Part shown: positions 31,103 to 41,313 of the stretch, one piece after another | How the letters are laid out: each line of letters begins with the position of its first letter | Numbering within the stretch: the stretch's first letter is position 1 | Assembly (NCBI GenBank): GCA_018970145.1 | Contig: JAGWWY010000002.1 | Span: 62,001 to 126,000 of the forward strand | Direction of reading: 5' to 3' | DNA: 64,000 bases | From: Gammaproteobacteria bacterium | GTDB lineage: Bacteria > Pseudomonadota > Gammaproteobacteria > Steroidobacterales > Steroidobacteraceae | The notes under the pieces: generated by a model | The model's input: the letters and a program-made list of their open reading frames with translations, nothing else | Databases searched by the model: none | What the model was told of the DNA's origin: nothing | Translations under genes and position numbers: made by a program

Positions 31103-31537
31103 GTGGAAAGCAAGGATCTCCGCAAGGCTGGTCTGAAGGTGACGTTGCCGCGCGTCAAGATTCTCGAGATCCTCGAGAGCAGCGGTAACCGGCACTTGTC
31201 AGCCGAAGACATTTACCGACGCCTCGTCGATTCGCGCGAGGATATCGGTCTCGCGACCGTTTATCGCGTGCTGACCCAGTTTGAGGCTGCCGGTCTCGTG
31301 ACGCGTCACCATTTCACCGACGGCATGGCCGTCTTCGAGCTCAACGAGGGTGCGCACCACGACCACATCAAGTGTGTCGATTGCGGACACGTCGAGGAGT
31401 TCATGGATGACGATATCGAGCGGCGCCAGCATGCCGTCGCCGAGCGTCACGGGTTCGAGATCACCGACCACGCACTCGTGATTTACGGGCACTGCCGGAA
31501 GACGAACTGCCCGCATCGCGCGAACTCGGTGGACTGA
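31103..31537 (+). CDS. fur: Ferric uptake regulator Fur
   Basis: A 144-aa metalloregulator. The DNA-binding winged helix spans about 10-85 (LSAEDIYRRLVDSREDIGLATVYRVLTQFEAAGLV), followed by the metal-site segment HHDHIKCVDCGHVEEF with two Cys and several His, and a second Cys pair CRKTNC near the C-terminus. With Fe(II) it represses iron-uptake genes. The start is GTG. Its last 77 bases overlap the 3-prime end of recN on the other strand. Confidence 0.96.
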   Translation: MESKDLRKAGLKVTLPRVKILEILESSGNRHLSAEDIYRRLVDSREDIGLATVYRVLTQFEAAGLVTRHHFTDGMAVFELNEGAHHDHIKCVDCGHVEEFMDDDIERRQHAVAERHGFEITDHALVIYGHCRKTNCPHRANSVD

Positions 31538-33224
31538 CTCCGCCACGCAACATTTCGGCAGCGTGTTCGCGCGCCGTGTCGGTGATGGTTACGCCACCAA
31601 GCATGCGTGCGATTTCTTCGACTCGGTCGGTGCTTTGCAGGTTGCGGATGCCGGTCTGAGTCCGTTTGCCATCGCTCTGCTTGCGCACCTGCAGATGCTG
31701 GGTGCCAAGGGCCGCTACCTGCGGAAGGTGAGTAACGCAAAGCACCTGTGCGGTACGCGCGAGCGCGGCGAGTTCACGGCCGACGATCTCGGCAACGGCG
31801 CCACCGACCCCGGAATCCACTTCGTCAAAGACCATGCAGGCAGCGGAGGTCTCGTCGCTCGTAGCACGTGCAGCGAGAGCGACTTGCACGGCCAGTGACA
31901 GGCGCGAGAGCTCGCCGCCCGAGGCTACCTTGGCGAGCGGACGCGGTGGTTGGCCTGCATTGGCTGACACTTGGAACTCGACGTTCTCTGCTCCATGGGC
32001 TTGCGTGAGTCCCGTTGATGCTTGCGACGGCAGGGTGATGCGAAACTCGCCACCGACCATGCCAAGCCCCTGCATGCGCTGCGTGATGTCGGTCGCGAGC
32101 TCTTCCGCTGCTGTGCGTCGACGCTCGCCAAGTTGTGCTGCGACCTTGCGCCATTCGGCGACGAGACGATCACGCTCGTCGGTCAGCGAACCTGAGTGCT
32201 GCTCGAGCTTGTCGAGCCGTTCGAGTTCGACGCCAAGTTGCGAGAAAACGAGAGGCAAGCCCTCCGGTCCAACGCGGTGCTTGCGTGCGAGCGACTCGAT
32301 GGTAGCCAAGCGTTGTTCGACGAGTTCCTGACGACTCGGATCGGCCTCGCGTTTATCCAGATAGCGGGTGAGATCGCGAGCGACATCGCGAAGCCGGATC
32401 ACGGATTCTTCGAGTGCGGGCAGGCTCTCGGCCAAGGTGGTATCCAGATGCGCGACTTGGCGCACCTGACTCAGTGCGCGAGCGGCCAGAGCGTGCGCAT
32501 TCGAGGACTCGTTGGTATCGATCAGTTCCAACGCGACACGCGCGGCATCACCGAGCTTTGCGCCGTGCGTTAATCGATGGCGCTCTTCCATCAACGAGAC
32601 GAGCTCGCCTTCTTTCAGCGCCAGCGTTTCCCACTCGGCGAGTTGATGTCGCAGCAACTCGAGTCGAGAGTCGCGATCGCGCGCTGCGTTGAAAAGATCT
32701 TCGAGTGATTCGTCAACTTTGACACGCGCACGGTGCAGCTCAGCCACGCGCTCGGCGAGACTCGTAGCGCCGGCATAGCTGTCGAGCAGTTCACGTTGCG
32801 CATGGCTGCGCATCAACGACTGAAACTCGTGCTGGCCGTGGATGTCAGCAAGCCATTCACCGGCTTGACGCAGCAATTGAAGGGCGACGGTGTGACCGTT
32901 TAAATAAGCGCGGGATTTGCCATCGCGTTGGATGACGCGACGCACGACGAGTTCGTCATCGCCCTCAATGCTTTGCTCAAGCAGCCACTCGCGTAGCGCA
33001 GCGGGTGTACCCGTCAGCGCGAAGGTGGCGGTGATCTCTGCGCGATCGGCGCCATGACGGATCACTTCGGCGCCAGCGCGACCGCCAATGGCCAGCTGCA
33101 GCGCATCGACCAAAATTGACTTACCCGCACCCGTTTCGCCGGTCAGCACGGTGAGACCTTCGCGAAGATCGAGCTCGATGCTCTCGATGATCGCGAAGTC
33201 GCGGATGTGCAGATGGCTCAGCAT
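31461..33224 (-). CDS. recN: DNA repair ATPase RecN
   Basis: A 587-aa SMC-like protein of double-strand-break repair. Walker A GETGAGKS is near residue 29, a coiled-coil middle spans roughly 150-370, and Walker B CMVFDEVDSGVGG lies near the C-terminus before VLCVTHLPQVAALG. The C-terminus extends about 25 residues past the usual end (HAAEML) and this part is antisense to fur. The ATG at 33224 gives the family N-terminus MLSHLHIRDFAI; no ribosome site is evident. It follows nadK after 23 bases. Confidence 0.96.
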   Translation of the reverse strand: MLSHLHIRDFAIIESIELDLREGLTVLTGETGAGKSILVDALQLAIGGRAGAEVIRHGADRAEITATFALTGTPAALREWLLEQSIEGDDELVVRRVIQRDGKSRAYLNGHTVALQLLRQAGEWLADIHGQHEFQSLMRSHAQRELLDSYAGATSLAERVAELHRARVKVDESLEDLFNAARDRDSRLELLRHQLAEWETLALKEGELVSLMEERHRLTHGAKLGDAARVALELIDTNESSNAHALAARALSQVRQVAHLDTTLAESLPALEESVIRLRDVARDLTRYLDKREADPSRQELVEQRLATIESLARKHRVGPEGLPLVFSQLGVELERLDKLEQHSGSLTDERDRLVAEWRKVAAQLGERRRTAAEELATDITQRMQGLGMVGGEFRITLPSQASTGLTQAHGAENVEFQVSANAGQPPRPLAKVASGGELSRLSLAVQVALAARATSDETSAACMVFDEVDSGVGGAVAEIVGRELAALARTAQVLCVTHLPQVAALGTQHLQVRKQSDGKRTQTGIRNLQSTDRVEEIARMLGGVTITDTAREHAAEMLRGGVSPPSSRDAGSSSSGSARKSRVRGR

Positions 33225-33247
33225 GGGGGGATTGGTCAGGTGATTGG

Positions 33248-34138
33248 TCAGCGCAAGACATCGAAACTGCGGCGACCCCAATTGAGTTTGCTGCGCAGCA
33301 ATCGGAAGTAGTCGTAACCCGCCGGGTGCAATAGCGTGACGCGTTGGGTCGCCGAGCGAATCGCCAGATTACCGCCGGGAGCCAGACGTCCGAGTGTATG
33401 ACCATCGCAGGCCACCTCGGCGATCGAGTCAGGCCGATCCAGCATCCGCACTTCAACGATGGACTTGGCGCCAACGACGATGGGGCGATCGGAGAGCGTA
33501 TGCGGGCAGATGGGTGCCACCACGAACACCTCGAGATCGGGATCGACGATCGGACCGCCGCAGGAAAGAGCGTACGCGGTGGAGCCGGTGGCGCTCGCGA
33601 CCACGAGACCATCACCACCGTGTGCGTTGACGAAGCGACCGTTGATCCAGGTTTCGTAATCGACGAGACGACCGATTTGACTGGTTTGCAGGACGATGTC
33701 GTTGAGTGCGAGCCCGACCTTGCGCTGTCCGTCCGGGGCGGTGAGCTCGGCAGATAGCAACGGCCTCGAGTCGCGCGCGCAGCGGCCCTCAATCGCATCA
33801 TCGACCGAGGCGAGCATGTCTTCGGGCATGACGTCGGTGAGGAATCCCAGCCGACCACGGTTGACGCCGAGCAGCGGTGTGTCAGTGCGCGCGAAGAGGC
33901 CTGCGGCGTGCAGCAAGGTGCCATCGCCACCGATGGCGATCACTAGGTCGGTGTCGTCGGCGAGGGCGTCATCCGACACGAAACGCACCGCGAGATCGGG
34001 TAAGCGCGCCGCCTCGGACTCGAGCGCCAACACCTCGACATGCCGCTCGCCGAGGTGGCGAGCGAGCAGGGCCGCGCTCTCGGCGACGCGAGCATCGGCG
34101 AAGCGGGTGACGAGGGCGCAGCGGCGAATGAGGGACAT
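33248..34138 (-). CDS. nadK: NAD kinase
   Basis: A 296-aa NAD kinase, which makes NADP from NAD and ATP. The GGDG motif is in VIAIGGDGTLLHAAGLF near 70, the substrate segment reads ALNDIVL (the common NEVVL block), and HGGDGLVVASATGSTAYALSCGGP near 175-195 is the conserved Gly-rich core. It is the first gene of nadK-recN on the minus strand and diverges from hrcA over 110 bp. Confidence 0.97.
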   Translation of the reverse strand: MSLIRRCALVTRFADARVAESAALLARHLGERHVEVLALESEAARLPDLAVRFVSDDALADDTDLVIAIGGDGTLLHAAGLFARTDTPLLGVNRGRLGFLTDVMPEDMLASVDDAIEGRCARDSRPLLSAELTAPDGQRKVGLALNDIVLQTSQIGRLVDYETWINGRFVNAHGGDGLVVASATGSTAYALSCGGPIVDPDLEVFVVAPICPHTLSDRPIVVGAKSIVEVRMLDRPDSIAEVACDGHTLGRLAPGGNLAIRSATQRVTLLHPAGYDYFRLLRSKLNWGRRSFDVLR

Positions 34139-34248
34139 GCGTTGGCACCGGATGAAAGCTGCGCCGTTTTATCACGGAGCTGGGGGTGGCACCAACGCAT
34201 AAACGCTGCGCTTGACGGGATTCGTCGTGGGTCGGTAGCGTTTTACCC

Positions 34249-35310
34249 ATGGCTCATGATTACGACTCCCTGAACGATCGCGCCCAGCAACTGTTGCGGG
34301 TGCTCGTCGAGAGCTACATACGGGATGGGCAGCCCGTGGGATCACGCGCTTTGTCGCGCGAATCGGGACTGAGCCTCTCGTCGGCGACCATTCGTAACGT
34401 GATGGCCGATCTCGAGGAACTCGGCTTCGTCGTCTCGCCTCACACCTCCGCAGGGCGTATCCCAACGGATCGCGGCTATCGCTTCTTCGTCGATATTTTG
34501 CTTCGCTCGCGCCCCCTCGAGGGCGTCGCGGCGGATGAATTACGGCAACAGTTCGGGCCGACCCTCATTGGTGATCCGAAGGCCTTGGTCGCGAACGCAT
34601 CGCAGTTGCTCTCGAACGTGACCCGTTTGGCAGGCGTGGTTACCGTGCCGCGGCCCAAGGTCGCCTCGATCACTCAGATCGAGTTCGTTGCGCTGTCTGA
34701 GAATCGCGTGCTCGTGGTGATGGTCTTCGATGACCGAGAGGTGCAGAACCGCATCATCCACCTCTCGCGTCATTACTCGGGCGAGGAACTGCGTCGCGCG
34801 TCGCAATATCTGAACGAGCAGCTCGTCGGACGCACTCCTGAAGAAGCCCGCCGAGAGATCCTGCAGCAACTGCAGGATGCGCACGCCCACATGAACGCCT
34901 TGATGCTCGATGCGATCGGCGCCGCGCAGCAGGTAGTCGATCAGACGCCGACGCCGACGGCGGGTCTTGAGTACATCGTGGCCGGCGAGACGAATCTCAT
35001 GGGCGTGGCGCAGCTCTCGAGCGTTGAGAAGCTCAAGCGATTGTTCGAGGCCTTCAACGAGCGGCGCGACTTTCTGAACTTGCTCGATCAAAGCTTGCAC
35101 GCCGAGGGCGTCCAGATTTTCATCGGGCAGGAGTCGGGGTATCGCGTGCTCGATGACTGCAGCATCGTCACGGCCCCGTATAGCGGTGACGAAGGCGTCA
35201 TGGGGGTGATTGGTGTCATCGGCCCCACTCGCATGGCCTACGAACGAGTGATCCCGATCGTCGACATGACGGCACGACTCTTGGGCTCCGCCTTGAATTC
35301 GCGTCGGTAG
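34249..35310 (+). CDS. hrcA: Heat-shock repressor HrcA
   Basis: A 353-aa repressor of chaperone genes that binds the CIRCE element. The N-terminal winged helix (SYIRDGQPVGSRALSRESGLSLSSATIRNVMADLEELGFV, about 22-65) and the HTSAGRIPTDRGYRFFVD block are diagnostic; the GAF-like middle and C-terminal GVIGPTRMAYERVIP complete the family. A TTGACG (34212) 18 bases before TAGCGT suggests a promoter with a short leader. No CIRCE sequence is visible upstream of hrcA, grpE or dnaK. Confidence 0.97.
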   Translation: MAHDYDSLNDRAQQLLRVLVESYIRDGQPVGSRALSRESGLSLSSATIRNVMADLEELGFVVSPHTSAGRIPTDRGYRFFVDILLRSRPLEGVAADELRQQFGPTLIGDPKALVANASQLLSNVTRLAGVVTVPRPKVASITQIEFVALSENRVLVVMVFDDREVQNRIIHLSRHYSGEELRRASQYLNEQLVGRTPEEARREILQQLQDAHAHMNALMLDAIGAAQQVVDQTPTPTAGLEYIVAGETNLMGVAQLSSVEKLKRLFEAFNERRDFLNLLDQSLHAEGVQIFIGQESGYRVLDDCSIVTAPYSGDEGVMGVIGVIGPTRMAYERVIPIVDMTARLLGSALNSRR

Positions 35311-35411
35311 ACCCCAATTCCGTCTGCGGGAATCGCGATAAACGGCGGGGAGTTAATCCTCTGCCGACTCTAACTTATCTTCGTAAACCATTGTTTTTTA
35401 GGTGATATACT

Positions 35412-35921
35412 ATGAGTGAATCGCCGGAACAGGCGGCTTCGGCCACCCCGGAACTCGAAGCGCTGCGCGAGGAACTGGCGGTGGCGCGAGCACTCGTCGA
35501 GCAGCTGAAGGACGAGAAGCTGCGCGTTTTCGCCGAGCTCGACAACATCCGAAAGCGTGCTCAGCGCGACGTCGAACAAGCGCATCGCTATGCGCTCGAG
35601 AAGTTCGCCGGTGACCTGCTGCCGGTGAAGGACAGTCTCGACCTTGGGGTCGAGAACGCCGGCAGAGCGGATGCAGCGGCTCTCGCCGAAGGGCAAGCCG
35701 CCACGCAGCGTCTGCTCGCCAAGGCGATGGAAAAGGCGGGCCTCGTCGAGCTCAATCCGGTGGGCGAGCCGTTCGATGCGAATCTGCACGAGGCGATGGC
35801 GGCGCAGCCTTCGGATACCGCCGAGCCCAACTCGGTGCTCGCCGTGATCCAACGCGGCTACACGCTGAATGGTCGTTTGCTGCGCGCCGCCCGCGTCATC
35901 GTCGCTCGAGCCCCCGGTTGA
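35412..35921 (+). CDS. grpE: Nucleotide exchange factor GrpE
   Basis: A 169-aa GrpE, which releases ADP from DnaK. An N-terminal long helix with heptads (ALREELAVARALVEQLKDEKLRVFAELDNIRKRAQRD) is followed by the head domain with EPFDANLHEAMAA and VLAVIQRGYTLNGRLLRAARVIVA. The ribosome site AGGTGA is 6 bases upstream. The 101-bp gap after hrcA shows an AT-rich stretch just before the start but no CIRCE and no clear promoter. Confidence 0.97.
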   Translation: MSESPEQAASATPELEALREELAVARALVEQLKDEKLRVFAELDNIRKRAQRDVEQAHRYALEKFAGDLLPVKDSLDLGVENAGRADAAALAEGQAATQRLLAKAMEKAGLVELNPVGEPFDANLHEAMAAQPSDTAEPNSVLAVIQRGYTLNGRLLRAARVIVARAPG

Positions 35922-35932
35922 ATCCCTCGCCG

Positions 35933-35962
35933 GGTTGAATCCGAGACGAACACCCCCATCTA
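35933..35962 (+). promoter_or_regulatory. RpoH (sigma-32) type promoter of dnaK
   Basis: A -35 element GGTTGAA (35933-35939) and a -10 CCCCATCTA (35954-35962) are separated by 14 bases, matching the known heat-shock pattern CTTGAA-N13-14-CCCCATNTA closely. It lies in the 93-bp gap between grpE and dnaK, with dnaK starting 52 bases after the -10. The -35 block repeats an identical GGTTGAATCC at the grpE stop 16 bases earlier. Confidence 0.65.
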
Positions 35963-36014
35963 CAGCGGCATAACGGGCCGGTTGGCCCCCGAAATCCGTA
36001 ACGGAGCACACATC

Positions 36015-37961
36015 ATGGCAAAAGTAATCGGCATCGACCTCGGCACCACGAATTCCTGCGTCGCCATCATGGACGGCGGCAAGCCGCGGGTGATCGAAAA
36101 CAGCGAAGGCGATCGCACAACGCCGTCGGTTGTGGCGTTCACCAAAGACGACGAGGTGCTCGTCGGCCAGTCCGCCAAGCGTCAGGCGGTGACGAACCCG
36201 TCGAATACGCTGTACGCCGTCAAGCGCCTGATCGGGCGTCGGTTCGACGAGAAGATCGTCCAGAAGGACATTGACATGGTCCCCTACAAAATCGTCAAGG
36301 CGGACAACGGTGACGCCTGGATCGAATCGCAAGGCAAGCGGATGGCGCCGCCGGAGATCTCGGCACGGGTGCTCATGAAGATGAAGAAAACCGCCGAGGA
36401 GTTTCTCGGCGAGGAAGTGACCGAAGCGGTCGTAACGGTGCCCGCGTACTTCAACGATTCACAGCGTCAAGCCACGAAGGATGCCGGTCGCATCGCAGGC
36501 CTCAACGTCAAGCGCATCATCAACGAGCCGACGGCTGCGGCGCTCGCGTACGGCCTCGACAAGGACGGCGGTGATCGCAAGATTGCAGTGTACGACTTGG
36601 GTGGCGGTACGTTCGACGTGTCGATCATCGAGATCGCCGAGGTCGACGGTGAGCGTCAGTTCGAGGTGCTCTCGACCAATGGCGACACCTTCTTGGGCGG
36701 TGAAGATTTCGACTTGCGAGTCATCAACCACCTGGCTGATGAGTTCCAAAAGGAATCGGGTGTCGATGTCCGCAAGGACCCGCTCGCCATGCAGCGCCTG
36801 AAAGAAGCCGCTGAGAAGGCGAAAATCGAGCTCTCCTCGAGCCAACAGACGGATATCAACCTGCCGTACATCACCATGGATGCGACGGGCCCGAAGCATC
36901 TGGCGGTGAAGCTTACTCGTGCCAAGCTCGAGTCGCTGGTCGAAGATCTGGTCAAGCGCACGATGGAGCCCTGCAAGGTGGCGCTGAAAGACGCAGGTCT
37001 CTCGGCAGCCGAGGTTTCCGAGGTCATCCTCGTCGGTGGCCAGACGCGCATGCCGCTTGTGCAGAAGTACGTCAAAGATTTCTTCGGCAAGGAGCCGCGC
37101 AAGGACGTCAACCCGGATGAGGCCGTGGCCGTCGGCGCCGCCATTCAGGGCGGCGTACTCGCCGGTGACGTGAAAGACGTGTTGTTGCTCGATGTGACGC
37201 CGCTGTCGCTCGGTCTCGAGACCTTGGGTGGTGTGATGACCAAACTCATCGAAAAGAACACCACGATCCCAACCAAACACTCGCAGGTGTTTTCGACGGC
37301 TGAGGACAATCAGACCGCAGTCACCATCCACGTGTTGCAGGGTGAGCGCGAGCGTGCACTCGATAACAAGTCGCTGGGCAAGTTCGACCTGACTGACATC
37401 CCTTCTGCCCGTCGCGGCACGCCGCAGGTCGAGGTGACCTTCGACATCGACGCCAACGGTATTCTCAATGTGTCGGCTAAAGACAAGGCGACCGGCAAGG
37501 AGCAGCGTATCGTCATCAAAGCGTCCTCCGGTTTGTCGGAAGACGAAATCAAGCGCATGGTTCGCGACGCGGAGGCGCATGCCGAGGAAGACAAGAAGTT
37601 CCGTGAGCTCGTCGAGACGCGCAACAAGGCGGATGGTCTCGTGCACTCGGTCGAGCAGTCTCTCAAAGATTTGGGTGAAAAGGTTGCTACCGAAGAGCGC
37701 GTCAAGGTCGAGAACGCCCTCAACGATTTGAAGGGCGTGCTGAAGGAAGACGACAAAGACAAGATCGAAAAGAAACTCGAGGCGCTGATGCAGGCCTCCA
37801 GTGCCATCGCGCAGCAGGCCTATGCACAACAGTCCGGTGAGGGCGGCGAGGCTGCTGCGGCGTCGGCGGGTTCGGAAGGCTCGAGCAAGGATCGTGGCGA
37901 TGTGCTTGATGCAGAGTTCGAGGAAGTGAAGGACAAGGACCAGGACCGCAAGGCGTCCTGA
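36015..37961 (+). CDS. dnaK: Molecular chaperone DnaK
   Basis: A 648-aa Hsp70. The ATPase domain has [11 protein letters not shown] at the N-terminus, [11 protein letters not shown] near 190 and [11 protein letters not shown] near 340; the linker is [16 protein letters not shown] near 385-400; the lid ends in a flexible [13 protein letters not shown] tail. It works with GrpE and DnaJ encoded on either side. The start MAKVIG is preceded by GGAG at 9 nt; an 11-codon upstream extension is not conserved. Confidence 0.98.
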   Translation: MAKVIGIDLGTTNSCVAIMDGGKPRVIENSEGDRTTPSVVAFTKDDEVLVGQSAKRQAVTNPSNTLYAVKRLIGRRFDEKIVQKDIDMVPYKIVKADNGDAWIESQGKRMAPPEISARVLMKMKKTAEEFLGEEVTEAVVTVPAYFNDSQRQATKDAGRIAGLNVKRIINEPTAAALAYGLDKDGGDRKIAVYDLGGGTFDVSIIEIAEVDGERQFEVLSTNGDTFLGGEDFDLRVINHLADEFQKESGVDVRKDPLAMQRLKEAAEKAKIELSSSQQTDINLPYITMDATGPKHLAVKLTRAKLESLVEDLVKRTMEPCKVALKDAGLSAAEVSEVILVGGQTRMPLVQKYVKDFFGKEPRKDVNPDEAVAVGAAIQGGVLAGDVKDVLLLDVTPLSLGLETLGGVMTKLIEKNTTIPTKHSQVFSTAEDNQTAVTIHVLQGERERALDNKSLGKFDLTDIPSARRGTPQVEVTFDIDANGILNVSAKDKATGKEQRIVIKASSGLSEDEIKRMVRDAEAHAEEDKKFRELVETRNKADGLVHSVEQSLKDLGEKVATEERVKVENALNDLKGVLKEDDKDKIEKKLEALMQASSAIAQQAYAQQSGEGGEAAAASAGSEGSSKDRGDVLDAEFEEVKDKDQDRKAS

Positions 37962-37986
37962 TCGGCGTCGCGCCGACTGAACTCAC

Positions 37987-39111
37987 ATGGCCAAACGCGA
38001 CTACTACCAGATCCTCGACGTTGCCAAGGGTGCGTCGGAGGCCGACATCAAGAAGGCCTACCGACGCCTCGCGATGAAGTACCACCCGGATCGAAACCCG
38101 GGTGACGCCGAGGCGGAGGAGCAATTCAAAGAGGCCAAGGAAGCCTACGAAATTCTCTCCGATGCCCAGAAGCGCGCGGTCTACGACCAGCATGGTCACG
38201 ATGGCATGGAGGCCATGCGGCAAGGCGGTGGGCCGGGCGGCGCCGATTTCGGCGATATCTTTGGCGAAGTTTTCGGCGATATCTTTGGTGGTGGCCGTCG
38301 TGGCGGACGTGCGCAGGTGTTCCGTGGTGCGGATCTGCGTTACGAACTCGAGCTTGAGTTGGCGCAAGCCGTGTTCGGTTATACGACCGAGGTCGAGATT
38401 CCGCGCTTGATGGAATGCGAAACCTGTCACGGCAGCGGTTGTGCCAAGGGGGCGAGTCCGGTCACCTGCGAACAATGCCAAGGCAGCGGCCAAATGCGTA
38501 TTTCACAGGGCTTTTTCCAGTTGCAGCAACCCTGCAACAAGTGCCGCGGCACGGGCCGCATCATCAAGAATCCCTGTGATACCTGCCTCGGTCAGGGGCG
38601 CGTCCGACGTACCCGCAAGCTGTCCGTCAAGGTGCCCGCCGGTGTGGCGACAGGTGATCGTATTCGTCTAGCCGGTGAAGGCGAGGCAGGCCGCAATGGT
38701 GGGCCGCCGGGCGATCTCTACATCGAGATGAACGTCAAGCCGCACCCGATCTTCGAGCGCGAGGGTGACGATCTGTCCTGTGAGGTACCGATCAGCTTTG
38801 CGACCGCCGTGCTCGGTGGTTCGGTGAATGTGCCCACGCTCGAAGGCGAAGTATCGATCAAGATTCCGACCGAGACCCAGTCGGGCCGGGTTTTTCGCTT
38901 GCGCGACAAAGGCGTGAAGCCGGTGCGTGGTGGCAGCCGAGGCGACCTTTTCTGCCGCGTTGTGGTAGAAACGCCCGTGAATCTGTCGTCCGAGCAGCGC
39001 GATTTGCTGCGCCGATTCGATGAGTCACTACGTGGCGATGGCCAAGGGCACACGCCGCGCGAAGAGGGCTTCTTCGAGGGCGTGAAACGCTTCTTCTCTG
39101 CCGGCGACTAA
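37987..39111 (+). CDS. dnaJ: Chaperone DnaJ
   Basis: A 374-aa type I Hsp40. The J domain carries HPD in [10 protein letters not shown] near residue 33; a G/F region ([14 protein letters not shown]) follows; four CxxCxGxG-type zinc motifs ([32 protein letters not shown]) span about 140-205; then the substrate-binding C-terminal domains. Gap to dnaK is 25 bases, so they are cotranscribed. Confidence 0.98.
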   Translation: MAKRDYYQILDVAKGASEADIKKAYRRLAMKYHPDRNPGDAEAEEQFKEAKEAYEILSDAQKRAVYDQHGHDGMEAMRQGGGPGGADFGDIFGEVFGDIFGGGRRGGRAQVFRGADLRYELELELAQAVFGYTTEVEIPRLMECETCHGSGCAKGASPVTCEQCQGSGQMRISQGFFQLQQPCNKCRGTGRIIKNPCDTCLGQGRVRRTRKLSVKVPAGVATGDRIRLAGEGEAGRNGGPPGDLYIEMNVKPHPIFEREGDDLSCEVPISFATAVLGGSVNVPTLEGEVSIKIPTETQSGRVFRLRDKGVKPVRGGSRGDLFCRVVVETPVNLSSEQRDLLRRFDESLRGDGQGHTPREEGFFEGVKRFFSAGD

Positions 39112-39130
39112 AACCGTCAGGAGTGTTTGC

Positions 39131-39937
39131 ATGCGAGTGGTGATCGTTGGAGCCTCGGGCCGCATGGGGCTCGCCATCACGCGTGCCGCTGTCGAGATGG
39201 GCGATGTCATGTTCGTCGGCGCGATCGACCGCGCGGGCGCCTCTGTCGTTGGACGCGACCTTGGCGAACTCGCCGGATTGCCGGCCATCGGTACGCGGGT
39301 GACCACCGATTTGGCGGCCGCACTCGGTGATGCCGAGGTGGTGATCGACTTTTCTGCAGCGAGCGCGACGCTCGGTAATCTTGCCGCTTGCGCTAGCGCG
39401 GGTGTGCCTATTGTCATTGGTACCACCGGTCTTGATGCCGATGTAGACGGTGCGGCCGAGCGTGCTGCGCTACAGATTCCCGTACTCATCGCCGCGAACA
39501 CCAGTCTCGGCGTGACGCTGCTACTCGAACTGGTGCGACAGGCGGCGCGATCGTTGCCCACCGACTTCGATATCGAAATTGTCGAGGCACATCACCGCCA
39601 CAAGCGGGACGCGCCGTCGGGTACGGCGTTGGCGCTGGGTCGCGCGGCATCGTCGGGTCGCGACGTCGAGTTTCAACCGAGCGTGTTGCGGCACCACGCG
39701 GACGGCGGCGTTCGACCGGCGGGTGCGATCGGCTATGCCGTCGTTCGAGGCGGGGATGTGGTGGGTGACCACACGGTGTCTTTTCTCGGCGCGGGGGAAC
39801 GAGTCCTGCTGTCACATCAGGCGACCGACCGAGCAATCTTTGCTCGTGGCGCCCTGCGGGCAGCGAAATTTTTGTCCACACAGGCGCCTGGCCGATATGA
39901 AATGGGCGATGTAATTCGATTAAAATCAATAGTTTAG
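39131..39937 (+). CDS. dapB: 4-hydroxy-tetrahydrodipicolinate reductase DapB
   Basis: A 268-aa reductase of the diaminopimelate/lysine pathway. The nucleotide motif VGASGRMG is at 6-13, IGTTGLD near 100, and the substrate block EAHHRHKRDAPSGTALALG near 155-175 contains the catalytic His and Lys. It follows dnaJ by 19 bases and precedes carA, as in many gammaproteobacteria. Confidence 0.97.
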   Translation: MRVVIVGASGRMGLAITRAAVEMGDVMFVGAIDRAGASVVGRDLGELAGLPAIGTRVTTDLAAALGDAEVVIDFSAASATLGNLAACASAGVPIVIGTTGLDADVDGAAERAALQIPVLIAANTSLGVTLLLELVRQAARSLPTDFDIEIVEAHHRHKRDAPSGTALALGRAASSGRDVEFQPSVLRHHADGGVRPAGAIGYAVVRGGDVVGDHTVSFLGAGERVLLSHQATDRAIFARGALRAAKFLSTQAPGRYEMGDVIRLKSIV

Positions 39938-40052
39938 GAGATTATCTCGGTGTTTCGTATCGGTGCGATCTCGTCGCGAATTTCATGGACAGAGTGGGGT
40001 CCGAAACCATAGAATTTCCTTCTAATCCGATAGCCGGGTTAGTCCGAGCAAG

Positions 40053-40082
40053 GCGGGAGGCATTCGAGAGGATGTCTCCCGC
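40053..40082 (+). promoter_or_regulatory. Stem-loop in the carA leader
   Basis: The 208-bp gap between dapB and carA contains a 7-bp inverted repeat, GCGGGAG (40053-40059) and CTCCCGC (40076-40082), with a 16-base loop, followed by only three T. It may be a weak terminator after dapB or an attenuation structure for carAB. The same gap has a repeated GAATTTC (about 39979 and 40014). I saw no upstream reading frame or known riboswitch. Confidence 0.35.
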
Positions 40083-40145
40083 TTTGTCCATCTGATACCC
40101 GAGCTCTGCGTCGGAGAGTGTTTTTGCAGAGCAACGGGTGACTGA

Positions 40146-41294
40146 GTGAGCGAAGCAGTGCTGGCGCTCGCGGATGGTTCGACCTTCCGCGGCCAATCGA
40201 TCGGTGCGACAGGAACTACCTCCGGCGAAGTCGTTTTCAATACCGCGTTGACCGGTTACCAGGAAATTCTTTCCGACCCGTCCTACTCGCGGCAGATCGT
40301 CACTCTCACTTACCCCCACATAGGCAACGTTGGCACCAATGACGAGGACATGGAGTCTGTCGCGGCGTACGCGGCGGGGCTCGTGATCCGCGATCTGCCG
40401 CCGCGCTGCAGCAACTACCGCTCCACACGCAGCCTGCCTGACTTTCTGATCCAACACGGCGTTGTGGCGATCGCCGATATCGACACGCGACGCTTAACGC
40501 GCATCCTGCGCGAGAAGGGCGCACAGAACGGCGCGATCGTGACCGGCGCGGCGCGCAAGTCGGGCGATGTGACCCAACTCGAAGCGGCGGCGCTCGAAGC
40601 CGCGTGCGCGTTCCCGGGTTTGAAGGGAATGGATCTGGCCAAGGTCGTTTCGGTACCTGAGCGCTATGAGTGGACGCGGGGCTCGACGTTCGACGCTCCG
40701 CCTTCGCGCGCGAGTCATACTCCGTATCGCGTCGTCGCTTACGACTTTGGTATCAAGCACAACATCCTGCGCATGTTGGTCGATGCAGGTTGCTTGGTCA
40801 CCGTTGTTCCCGCCCAGACGCGGGCAAGTGAGGTGTTGGCGCTGAAGCCGGAGGGCGTGTTCCTCTCCAACGGCCCCGGCGATCCGGAACCTTGTGACTA
40901 CGCGATACGTGCCATCGGCGAGATTATCGCAGCGAATGTGCCGATCTTTGGCATCTGCCTCGGGCACCAGTTGCTCGGTCTCGCGAGCGGTGCTCGCACG
41001 ACGAAGATGAAGTTCGGGCATCACGGCGCTAACCATCCGGTGCAGGACCTCGAGAGTCGTCGGGTATTGATCACCTCGCAGAACCACGGCTTTGCGATCG
41101 ATGAGAGCAGCCTGCCTGACAATCTCGTGGCGACGCACCGCTCGTTGTTCGATGGAACTTTGCAAGGTGTGGCGCGCACTGATCGCGACGCATTCAGTTT
41201 CCAAGGTCATCCGGAAGCGAGCCCCGGTCCCCACGACGTCAGCCATTTATTTGATCGCTTTACGGCGGCCATGCAACGCCGCCGTTCAGCTTGA
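40146..41294 (+). CDS. carA: Carbamoyl-phosphate synthase small subunit
   Basis: A 382-aa glutaminase subunit. It starts with GTG. The N-terminal domain reads [18 protein letters not shown]; the class I glutamine amidotransferase domain has the nucleophile Cys in [12 protein letters not shown] and the His/Glu pair in [11 protein letters not shown]. Ammonia from glutamine passes to CarB for arginine and pyrimidine synthesis. The carB start is 20 bases downstream. Confidence 0.98.
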   Translation: MSEAVLALADGSTFRGQSIGATGTTSGEVVFNTALTGYQEILSDPSYSRQIVTLTYPHIGNVGTNDEDMESVAAYAAGLVIRDLPPRCSNYRSTRSLPDFLIQHGVVAIADIDTRRLTRILREKGAQNGAIVTGAARKSGDVTQLEAAALEAACAFPGLKGMDLAKVVSVPERYEWTRGSTFDAPPSRASHTPYRVVAYDFGIKHNILRMLVDAGCLVTVVPAQTRASEVLALKPEGVFLSNGPGDPEPCDYAIRAIGEIIAANVPIFGICLGHQLLGLASGARTTKMKFGHHGANHPVQDLESRRVLITSQNHGFAIDESSLPDNLVATHRSLFDGTLQGVARTDRDAFSFQGHPEASPGPHDVSHLFDRFTAAMQRRRSA

Positions 41295-41313
41295 TCGAAA
41301 AACCGAGTCCGCC

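Noticed and set aside
35406-35411. TATACT before grpE as a -10 promoter element
   Set aside because: It touches the ATG directly and has no -35 at a suitable distance; AGGTGA just upstream explains the region as a ribosome site.
36459-37829. 456-codon minus-strand open frame inside dnaK
   Set aside because: Pure antisense of a highly conserved Hsp70 gene; a long mirror frame is expected from its codon bias.
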